Positions 1 through 5,478 of a DNA stretch of 5,478 bases are shown one piece after another. The translations under genes and the position numbers were made by a program. Under the pieces are notes generated by a model that saw only the letters and a program-made list of their open reading frames with translations, ran no database searches and had not been told where the DNA came from. The stretch spans positions 1 to 5,478 of the forward strand of contig JAKAHQ010000149.1 of NCBI GenBank assembly GCA_021814855.1. Direction: 5' to 3'. Positions within the stretch are counted from its first letter, which is position 1. Each line of letters opens with the position of its first letter. The stretch comes from Bacteroidota bacterium. GTDB taxonomy: Bacteria > Bacteroidota > Ignavibacteria > Ignavibacteriales > Melioribacteraceae.

Positions 1-638
1 GAGTCGGCGCTTATCCAGGATTCAACCGGCGAACCGCCGAGACTGGCATTAATCAAACCGATAGGGACTTTGTATTTTTCATAAAGTTCTTTTCCAAAAA
101 AGTATGCTACCGCGGAAAAGTCGGGAGTATTTTTTGGGTCCGCGCTTTTCCAGCTTCCGTAAGGCAAATCTTTTTCCGGGAAGTTAAAATTATATTTTTG
201 AGCAACTGCAAACTGTCTTATGTATTTATTAGTTGAATTATCAATTTCTCCGGGGTAGTTCCAGCTAACTCTCTTCATCGGCAGTTCCATGTTGGATTGT
301 CCCGAGCAAACCCAAACTTCGCCAACCAAGATATCGTGAACTGTAATTGAATTGCCGGCGCTTACCTGCATATCGTACGGTCCGCCTGCTTTTAATTTTG
401 GAAGCGTTATACTCCAGTTTCCACCGGCATCGGCTTTAGTTTCATAAATCGAATTAAGAAACTTCACCGTAACTTTTTCATCTTTAGATGCCCATCCCCA
501 AATTTTTATTTTGGCGTCGCGCTGCAAAACCATACCGTCGCTGATAAGTTTAGGCAATCTTACCTGACCCGGAGAAGTCATTGAGACGACAATCAAGAAA
601 ATTAAAATCAGTTTACTCCGTTTGGCATTAGTTATCAT
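1..638 (-). CDS. Sialate O-acetylesterase-family (SASA) carbohydrate esterase, N-terminal part
   Basis: Reading back from ATG at 638, the frame stays open to base 1, giving 212 residues of a protein whose C-terminus lies outside the window. Residues 1-24 look like a Sec signal peptide: basic start (KRSK), a hydrophobic run LILIFLIVV, and a likely cut after SPG. Next comes the family's N-terminal beta-domain, opening with LPKLISDGMVLQRD and IWGWA (residues 28-50). The esterase domain starts at GEVWVCSGQSNMELP (106-120). GQSN matches SGNH block I, making Ser115 the likely nucleophile. GLINASLGGSPVESW (194-208) matches the conserved oxyanion region. Known members remove O-acetyl groups from sialic acids or from plant polysaccharides; which applies here cannot be told. 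The catalytic Asp/His lie in the missing part. The start is supported by an AGAAGG site 8 nt upstream. It is the last visible gene of the cluster, 12 bp after the beta-helix gene, so probably cotranscribed. Confidence 0.9.
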   Translation of the reverse strand, partial: MITNAKRSKLILIFLIVVSMTSPGQVRLPKLISDGMVLQRDAKIKIWGWASKDEKVTVKFLNSIYETKADAGGNWSITLPKLKAGGPYDMQVSAGNSITVHDILVGEVWVCSGQSNMELPMKRVSWNYPGEIDNSTNKYIRQFAVAQKYNFNFPEKDLPYGSWKSADPKNTPDFSAVAYFFGKELYEKYKVPIGLINASLGGSPVESWISAD

Positions 639-646
639 CTTAACTA

Positions 647-652
647 CCTTCT
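647..652 (-). promoter_or_regulatory. Ribosome binding site of the SASA esterase gene
   Basis: On the minus strand AGAAGG lies 8 nt before the ATG at 638 and overlaps the TAG stop codon (653-651) of the upstream beta-helix gene. It is the only convincing Shine-Dalgarno match at good spacing in the window. The overlap with the stop codon suggests translational coupling of the two genes. It also fixes ATG 638 as the start. Confidence 0.55.
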
Positions 653-2483
653 ATTTAAGCAAAACAATTTTTTTCGTTTCAGCAAAGGAATTGGACTTCA
701 GTTGACATAAATAAACTCCGCTTGCCAAACCTGTTCCTGTAAACGAGACAGCATAATTACCCGCCGGCTTCATACCATCAACCAAACTGGCTACTTCCCT
801 CCCAAGCATATCATATACTTTTAGCGTTACCTTGCCGGCAACGGGCAATAGATAACCGATTACTGTTGTTGAATTAAACGGGTTGGGATAATTTTGATAT
901 AGAATATAGTTTGAGGGTATGATCGAATTTTGAGACCTATCCACATCAACTACTCCCGGATCGTTGCCCGTACTAAGCCATTTGGAAATTCTTTCATCCT
1001 CAAAATTTTTTTGCGCTTTCCACGATTCATATTTTCCCGGATACCAATGATACAAATCGCCCAGCGGAAAGCCGTACATTCCTGCAGTTAACAATACTTC
1101 ATTTCTATATGCAAGGTTTTCTTCCAGCGGCCAGAGTCTTTCGATACTATTTTGAGGTTTCCAGGCCCAAGTTGTATCGCAGCAATCGAACCATTTATGA
1201 TATAAAAATCCCTTGATAGCGCCGGTATCACTCGGCGGTAAAATAAAACCCGGATCGGTTGAATCATAAAGTGCGGAACTGTTCATATACGGAAATACTT
1301 TTGTACCATTTTCAGTTGCATTAAAAAATGCGATTGTACCGAGATTCATCATTGGTTGCGGAAACGGAACTTCATTGATTCGCCCGTATTCTATAAGTCT
1401 TTTACTTTCGCTATTACTGCGCATCCAGTCCCGTATCCATTCTTCGATATAGTAACTGCAATTGGCAAACAAAATACGCCTATCATTTTCTTTGAACGGA
1501 ACATCAAAATCGAAAGCGGAAATACTGTCTATACGTATGGTTGCCCCGTAAGGTTCTCCGCCGTCGTATAATTCCAAAACCGGAATGCAGCCGTGCATAT
1601 GAGCATTCACAAAAATTGAATTGGTAAGCGAGAGATTATACCACCAGCCCGATTCCAGCGAGTACATTACAACATTTAGAAATGTGCAATGATTAAATTT
1701 TACATGATCGGAATACTCGCCGCCCTCCTGCATTAATACATACCCGATATTTGCGAATGTGCAATTCTCGAATGACAGACTATCTATGTGGTAACCGGTT
1801 GAAGCAAACGGGAATGAAACTGCTCTCCCGTAATATCTAAAATGAGGATCGGTGTTATTCTTCCAGTAACAGTTATTAAATGAACCGTTGAAGTTTTTAC
1901 ATGCAACAGTTACAGAACCACCGCCAAGGGTTGATACACAACTATAATCTATTATAACTCCGTCAAAGACACATTTATGCACCTGTACTTTTTTAGGGTC
2001 ATCGCGAAAAACAGTACAAGCCTGAATTTGCTGTCCAATTGTAGTGGCGTGCAGCAGCCAAATGTTTTTTAGAGTAAGATCTCCTTCGCAAACAAATAAA
2101 TAATTAATCCGAAAAGTCCAGCCGTCATATTTCGGAGAACATAATATTTGCGGCGGAGCTGTCTCTTGTCGTTGGCCGGATTCGGGGGCAACAATTGTAA
2201 GATGTTCTCCCGCTGGAACAAGTATAGAATCTGATAAAACATAGTAACCATTTGGTTCTAGAAAAAATATCGTGCTGGAAAGTTTACCGGCTTCCTTAAC
2301 TACTTTAACCGCGTAATTAAGATTTCCTTCGCCGGTCGGAAGATCGCTTGGAACCCTGACTGTATCCGGCTGAGCGCTTATTGGATCTGGAATGATGAAT
2401 GAAAAAGTGACAAAAAGGAAAACACGGATTTCCAATTCCTTCATAACCGAGAAAATTTTTCTTTTTTGTTTTACACTTTTCAT
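651..2483 (-). CDS. Secreted right-handed beta-helix protein with T9SS sorting domain
   Basis: This 610-residue protein has no function I can name. The N-terminus has a basic start, a hydrophobic stretch (about 20-31) and a signal-peptidase-like site ISA/Q near 37. An alternative start at Met14 (ATG at 2444) would give a shorter, more typical signal peptide; neither start has a clear Shine-Dalgarno site. Residues 130-300 contain repeated beta-helix rungs with spaced 'FxNCxF'-like units: VQVHKCVFDG (166-175), LSFENCTFANI (236-246), VKFNHCTFLNV (261-271), LSLTNSIFVNA (284-294). This is the pattern of pectate-lyase-like parallel beta-helices, but I see no recognisable lyase or hydrolase active site. 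Residues 370-510 are a Trp/Tyr-rich segment of unknown role. A full T9SS type A sorting domain fills 526-610 (QNYPNPFN, YDMLGREV, GVYL, ETKKIVLLK), so export to the cell surface or medium is expected. The family may bind or cleave polysaccharide, or be purely structural. It lies 40 bp after the SGNH esterase gene in the same direction. Confidence 0.85.
   Translation of the reverse strand: MKSVKQKRKIFSVMKELEIRVFLFVTFSFIIPDPISAQPDTVRVPSDLPTGEGNLNYAVKVVKEAGKLSSTIFFLEPNGYYVLSDSILVPAGEHLTIVAPESGQRQETAPPQILCSPKYDGWTFRINYLFVCEGDLTLKNIWLLHATTIGQQIQACTVFRDDPKKVQVHKCVFDGVIIDYSCVSTLGGGSVTVACKNFNGSFNNCYWKNNTDPHFRYYGRAVSFPFASTGYHIDSLSFENCTFANIGYVLMQEGGEYSDHVKFNHCTFLNVVMYSLESGWWYNLSLTNSIFVNAHMHGCIPVLELYDGGEPYGATIRIDSISAFDFDVPFKENDRRILFANCSYYIEEWIRDWMRSNSESKRLIEYGRINEVPFPQPMMNLGTIAFFNATENGTKVFPYMNSSALYDSTDPGFILPPSDTGAIKGFLYHKWFDCCDTTWAWKPQNSIERLWPLEENLAYRNEVLLTAGMYGFPLGDLYHWYPGKYESWKAQKNFEDERISKWLSTGNDPGVVDVDRSQNSIIPSNYILYQNYPNPFNSTTVIGYLLPVAGKVTLKVYDMLGREVASLVDGMKPAGNYAVSFTGTGLASGVYLCQLKSNSFAETKKIVLLK
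655..768. repeat. 114-bp repeat, copy A (end of the beta-helix gene)
   Basis: This copy pairs without gaps with 2528-2641 (constant offset 1873); by hand count 99 of 114 positions are identical. It encodes the last ~38 residues of the T9SS sorting domain of the beta-helix protein, from Pro573-Ala-Gly to the last Lys. The flanking DNA is not similar on either side. Both copies share the unusual VYLCQLKS, where the sorting domain of the FN3 gene in this window has VYLYRIQ, which supports direct descent from one another rather than chance similarity. Confidence 0.85.
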
Positions 2484-2523
2484 GTTGACTGCTCTAAAAC
2501 TTTTTTGATTTCCAAATACAAAA

Positions 2524-4083
2524 TCACTTAATCAAAACAATTTTTTTTGTTTCAGCAATGGAATCGGACTTCAATTGGCATAAATAAACTCTGCTTGCCA
2601 AACCTGTTTCTGTAAAGGGGACTAAATAATTGCCCGCGGGCGGTACGCTAAGACTTTGCAGACCGTCTTTGACTGAAACATACTTTCCATTTGAAGCTTG
2701 CGAATCGCTTAGAATATCCCGACTCTCGCCGACGGCCGTGCATTCGTCTTCAAAATAAATTGACTTGCCGTTATCATTATTCGAAACCGTATCTCTGCCG
2801 GTAAATAAATTTAGGTCAACCGCTTCCCCCATCATGTGATGACCGACTTCACTAGGATGCAAATGATCGCCGGAATCGCCGATTGGAACAAGACTTAAAG
2901 TATCGGCAGGATTACGCATCGCTTTATCGAAATCAATTACGCCGTCAAAAAATCCGCCGGTCCTAATCCATCTATTTACTATTTGTCTTTCCGCCTCATG
3001 ACTTGCCGAATAATACGACGATCCCTTCATAGGAAGAAGAGTTGCGCCGTAAACAAACATACCTTTAGCGTGTGCGCTTTGTATCATCTGCTTGTAGGCG
3101 TCGATTAAATTATTTCCTACTCCCGATCCCCAGGCATTACCTATGTCATTTATTCCTTCAAAAATAATTACCCACTTTACGCCTCTCTGCCCAAGCACGT
3201 CACGATCAAATCGGCTTAACGCAGATGGCCCCAAACAATTACGAAGCACGCAATTTCCTCCAATGCCCTCGTTGAGTACGGCAATATGCCGAGTTGCAGG
3301 ATTAGCTTGAAGGCGGCGGGAAAATTCATCCGGCCAACGATTTTGTTTGTTAGTTCCGGAACCACGCCCATCCGTAATTGAATTTCCTAATATCGCAACA
3401 GCGTATGCAGAATCCGGAGCCATCACATCAATAGTGTTAATAACATACCAATGATCAGTGGTCACCGCGCCTGAGAAATCCGGCTTAGTAACTGCATCAC
3501 CGGTTAATATGTAGGAAGTAGTTCTTGAACCAGGATGGCCGCTAATATCCGGCGACGTATCTCCAAAATAAATTGTGATTGCAACATCGCTCAACGGCTG
3601 CAAAGCAAACAGAAACGGATCTGATGTAACAGCAGCGCCCGGTGCCATTGTGACTTCCGGTGATTCATTAAAATAGATTGCCCTGTCTGTAGTCGTATCA
3701 ATTTTTCCGCCGCCAAATGAAACAGCAATATGAACTGAATTCATCTTCACAGAACTTTTGCTGAATTCATTTGTGAATCTCATTCTTAGAGTATCGCCGC
3801 CGATTGAGACGTGGACTATTTGACGGATTGTATTATTGCTCATTCCTGGCGAAGGCGGATTGTTGCCGGTTTCTACTAACTGAGGCGCCGTACTACAGGT
3901 TCCAACCCATTTGTTCACAGATGACGATGTCTGTCCCGCAGAAGGAGCAGAAAGATTATTTAAAATTACCGGCATGATAATTAAAGTAGAAAATGTACGT
4001 AGCAATTTGTATAAGGACGTGCAAGGCCGGCTAACAGAACTGCAGTGAATGCGGAGTCGATTAAATTTAGTCATTGTTGTCAT
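2524..4083 (-). CDS. Secreted SGNH/GDSL-type esterase (XynE-like) with shortened C-terminal T9SS tail
   Basis: This 519-residue protein has a complete SGNH hydrolase core. A hydrophobic stretch near 27-45 followed by APSAG/Q at 46-51 looks like a signal peptide after an unusually long basic lead; Met4 (ATG 4074) is an alternative start, and no Shine-Dalgarno site is visible. Residues 58-220 form the N-terminal beta-domain typical of XynE-like esterases (WVGTCSTAPQLVETGNNPP, RQIVHVSIGGDTLRMRFTNE). The catalytic blocks are GNSITDG (Ser235 nucleophile; Asn in place of the usual Asp of GDS), NEGIGGN (oxyanion Gly276), GIND (Asn312) and DHLH (Asp406, His409). Relatives include esterases acting on acetylated xylan or similar polysaccharides; the substrate here is not known. 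Residues 442-481 resemble the start of a carbohydrate-binding module. This is cut off and followed by only the last ~38 residues of a T9SS sorting domain (482-519), without the YPNPFN half and with Arg498 where the neighbours have Gly. The gene lies 52 bp after the FN3 gene. Confidence 0.9.
   Translation of the reverse strand: MTTMTKFNRLRIHCSSVSRPCTSLYKLLRTFSTLIIMPVILNNLSAPSAGQTSSSVNKWVGTCSTAPQLVETGNNPPSPGMSNNTIRQIVHVSIGGDTLRMRFTNEFSKSSVKMNSVHIAVSFGGGKIDTTTDRAIYFNESPEVTMAPGAAVTSDPFLFALQPLSDVAITIYFGDTSPDISGHPGSRTTSYILTGDAVTKPDFSGAVTTDHWYVINTIDVMAPDSAYAVAILGNSITDGRGSGTNKQNRWPDEFSRRLQANPATRHIAVLNEGIGGNCVLRNCLGPSALSRFDRDVLGQRGVKWVIIFEGINDIGNAWGSGVGNNLIDAYKQMIQSAHAKGMFVYGATLLPMKGSSYYSASHEAERQIVNRWIRTGGFFDGVIDFDKAMRNPADTLSLVPIGDSGDHLHPSEVGHHMMGEAVDLNLFTGRDTVSNNDNGKSIYFEDECTAVGESRDILSDSQASNGKYVSVKDGLQSLSVPPAGNYLVPFTETGLASRVYLCQLKSDSIAETKKIVLIK
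2528..2641. repeat. 114-bp repeat, copy B (end of the SGNH esterase gene)
   Basis: This is the partner of 655-768, in the same orientation and with 15 mismatches by hand count. It encodes esterase residues 482 to the end. Its upstream edge falls at the point where the carbohydrate-binding-module-like sequence stops (codon Pro481/Pro482), so it marks a recombination joint. The 13% divergence argues against the two copies being one region misassembled twice. Confidence 0.85.
2641..2760 (-). other. Remnant of a carbohydrate-binding-module-like domain within the SGNH esterase
   Basis: Esterase residues 442-481 contain YFEDECTAVGES, ILSDSQASNGKYVSVK and GLQSLSVPP. This resembles, from memory, the opening ~40 residues of beta-sandwich modules seen in secreted Bacteroidota proteins (pattern 'EAECxxVGxxW..L.D..ASNGxYVTV..G..S....P'). 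Such modules usually run to well over 100 residues, but here the sequence passes straight into the sorting-domain tail. The fragment is too short to fold as a normal module. Assignment is from motif memory and needs a profile search. Confidence 0.5.
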
Positions 4084-4135
4084 CTGTTTAATGAGAAATA
4101 ATTTTTTAGCATTAATTCAAAAATTGATTTCGATT

Positions 4136-5404
4136 CTATCTTAACAGAACAAGTTTTTTGGTCTCGGTAAAATCTCCGGCTTGAATTCTGTACAGGTAAA
4201 CTCCGCTGGTCAATTTGCCTGCATTAAAATTGATTTCGTGGTAGCCGGCTTCCAGGTTATTATTTACGAAAGTTTGCACTTCTCTTCCCAGAAGATCGTA
4301 TAAAGTAATTTTTGTAAATACCGATTTGGGTAAAGCAAATTTTATATTAGTGCTGGGATTAAACGGATTAGGATAATTCTGGCTTAATGAATAAGCTGCC
4401 GGTATGCCTTCTTCCTGCTTAACACCTACCAAAACCAAAGAAGCTTCATTGCTGTAATCCGATTCCCCAAGATTTGTATATGCCTTAGTTCTATATGTGT
4501 AAGTTATATTTACATCAAGATTTTTATCGACGAAAGTATTTGCATTCGCGGCAGCCGTATCTACTACTGCAAAAGATGTCTGAGGATTTTGCATACGCTC
4601 AATAATATACCCTGCTTCAACCGATGAGTTATCAGTCCAAGTGAGAGTAATTTCTCTTTCAGCGCTTTTCTGAGCGGTAAGACTCGTCGGAGCTATGATT
4701 CTAACAAAATTTGATACATCGCTCCATGAACTTGGACCGTTGACATTATTTGCCTGGACTCGCCAATAATATTTTACTCCTTCATTTATGCCGCTTAATG
4801 TTTTAACCGTATCCGATGTTGTAGCAGACGTTACACCGTAAGTAAACGTCTGCACATCGGCAAGCTGAACAATGTATTGATCGGCGTATTTTGACTTGTT
4901 CCATGTCAGCGTCATATAGCCAGCGCGATTTTGATACGGAGCAGAAGAAACTATCTGCGGTTTTTCCGGTAACGGTATATAGGTTGAAAAATTCCAAGTA
5001 TCGCTCCAGGGACCGAACTGTCCGACGGAATTTTTTACCCTGACGCGCCAGTAATATAATTTGCCGTCTATTAATCCGGAAAAATTAATTAATGTGTCTG
5101 TCGAAGTTGAATCGCTTTTAACAATTGTTGTGAATGCCGGATCTGTTGCCAGTTGTATTATGTACTTTGCGGCATCGTTTACTTTAGTCCAATTAAAGGT
5201 AACATTAGTCGTCAAATTTTTTTGAAGGTTGGAAGGAGTAACTAAACTTGTTCTTCCGAAAAAAGAAGTACCGTTAGAAAGAGTAGGAGTCGTCCATGTA
5301 ATCCAGGAAGAAAGATCGGTACTGAATGGAGCGGTAGCTATGCCGGTATTTACTGTGTTGTTGCCAAGAAGAAATTTGATATTGAGCAGACGCGATCCTT
5401 GCAT
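4136..5404 (-). CDS. Surface protein with three fibronectin-III-like domains and T9SS sorting domain, N-terminus missing
   Basis: From ATG 5404 the frame gives 422 residues. Three fibronectin type III-like repeats cover about 56-142, 147-235 and 238-323. The first two are clear sister repeats (YIIQLATD / YIVQLADV; LYYWRVRVKNS / KYYWRVQANN; PWSD / SWSD). The third (LTWTDNSSVEAGYIIER, YTYRTKAYTNLGESDYSN) is a more standard FN3. A short linker leads to a complete T9SS type A sorting domain at 338-422 (SLSQNYPNPFNPST, YDLLGREV, SGVYLYRI, ETKKLVLLR). Such domains act as spacers or adhesion modules on exported proteins; no catalytic domain is visible. The protein lacks a signal peptide, which a T9SS substrate needs, and residues 1-55 read like the inside of a longer domain. 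The ATG is therefore probably not the real start: the gene is either interrupted by a frameshift near 5427-5429 or its beginning lies outside the window. It is the first visible gene of the cluster. Confidence 0.82.
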   Translation of the reverse strand: MQGSRLLNIKFLLGNNTVNTGIATAPFSTDLSSWITWTTPTLSNGTSFFGRTSLVTPSNLQKNLTTNVTFNWTKVNDAAKYIIQLATDPAFTTIVKSDSTSTDTLINFSGLIDGKLYYWRVRVKNSVGQFGPWSDTWNFSTYIPLPEKPQIVSSAPYQNRAGYMTLTWNKSKYADQYIVQLADVQTFTYGVTSATTSDTVKTLSGINEGVKYYWRVQANNVNGPSSWSDVSNFVRIIAPTSLTAQKSAEREITLTWTDNSSVEAGYIIERMQNPQTSFAVVDTAAANANTFVDKNLDVNITYTYRTKAYTNLGESDYSNEASLVLVGVKQEEGIPAAYSLSQNYPNPFNPSTNIKFALPKSVFTKITLYDLLGREVQTFVNNNLEAGYHEINFNAGKLTSGVYLYRIQAGDFTETKKLVLLR

Positions 5405-5478
5405 AATCCAATTCTCTTGGCCTCCTCCCTCTATTTAGTGGTTCTGCTAATTGGTCTTTTGCCAGGGGGCCCGGCCGG
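5405..5478 (-). other. Probable frameshifted upstream coding segment of the FN3 protein
   Basis: In the FN3 frame a TAA stop lies at 5437-5435. The neighbouring minus-strand frame is open from the window edge and reads PLAKDQLAEPLNRG. Dropping one G from the GGG run (CCC at 5427-5429 on the plus strand) would join it smoothly to GGGQENWIMQGSRLLN of the FN3 protein. The alternative is a non-coding leader in which AGGGAGGAGG (5430-5421) serves as a Shine-Dalgarno site, but it ends 16 nt before ATG 5404, which is too far for normal use. The outermost ~15 bases are strikingly GC-rich and may be poor or foreign sequence. Confidence 0.4.

Noticed and set aside
1356..1571. Short plus-strand open frame (71 codons)
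   Set aside because: It lies wholly opposite the beta-helix gene, whose frame has clear domain and sorting motifs; the plus-strand product shows no motif.
2069..2251. Short minus-strand open frame inside the beta-helix gene
   Set aside because: It is out of frame with a well-supported protein and has no recognisable content; a shadow frame.
3375..3389. GNSI instead of GDSI at the nucleophile block of the SGNH esterase
   Set aside because: Considered as a catalytic defect, but the Ser is intact, blocks II, III and V are complete, and Asn at this place occurs in related esterases as far as I recall; not treated as loss of function.
4084..4135. Possible terminator or promoter between the FN3 and SGNH genes
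   Set aside because: The gap is AT-rich with T runs but I find no convincing hairpin, and no clear promoter boxes; the same holds for 2484-2523.
4803..4997. Short minus-strand open frame inside the FN3 gene
   Set aside because: It overlaps the FN3 repeats in another frame and its product looks like an out-of-frame reading of them.
5421..5430. AGGGAGGAGG on the minus strand as a strong ribosome binding site for ATG 5404
   Set aside because: Its 3' end is 16 nt from the ATG, too far for usual spacing, and the resulting protein would lack a signal peptide despite a T9SS tail. A frameshift within this run explains the data better.
5229..5438. Short plus-strand open frame at the right edge
   Set aside because: It is antisense to the N-terminal part of the FN3 protein, with no signal or domain; best explained as chance.

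Overview
The window looks like a stretch of chromosome or metagenomic contig from the Ignavibacteriota (Chlorobi/Bacteroidota relatives). This is inferred from the type IX secretion system (T9SS) C-terminal sorting domains of the 'QNYPNPFN...YDxLGREV...SGVYL...ETKKxVLL' type, from weak or absent Shine-Dalgarno sites at most starts, and from moderately AT-rich DNA. No rRNA or core marker gene is present, so the phylum is an inference.

Four genes fill almost the whole window. All lie on the minus strand, so transcription runs from high to low coordinates with short gaps of 52, 40 and 12 bp, as in a single operon. In transcription order they are: (1) 5404-4136, the C-terminal part of a surface protein with three fibronectin-III-like domains and a T9SS sorting domain, whose true N-terminus is missing or frameshifted near the window edge; (2) 4083-2524, a secreted SGNH/GDSL esterase resembling the XynE-like group, with all catalytic blocks intact but an odd, shortened C-terminus; (3) 2483-651, a secreted right-handed beta-helix protein with a full T9SS sorting domain and no assigned activity; (4) 638 to beyond base 1, the N-terminal part of a sialate O-acetylesterase-type (SASA) carbohydrate esterase.

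Two different SGNH-fold esterase families sit beside a beta-helix protein (a fold typical of polysaccharide lyases and binders) and an FN3 adhesion/spacer protein. Together they suggest a set of exported proteins for removing acetyl or other ester groups from, and binding to, an external polysaccharide. No glycoside hydrolase, transporter or regulator is visible here, so the substrate cannot be named.

The most unusual feature is the end of the SGNH esterase. The first part of what looks like a carbohydrate-binding module is joined directly to the last ~38 residues of a T9SS sorting domain. From the joint onward the DNA is a 114-bp near copy (99 of 114 identical by hand count) of the end of the neighbouring beta-helix gene. 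I found no convincing evidence of a wholly new system, RNA gene, CRISPR array or mobile element. No stretch longer than 300 bases lacks a gene.
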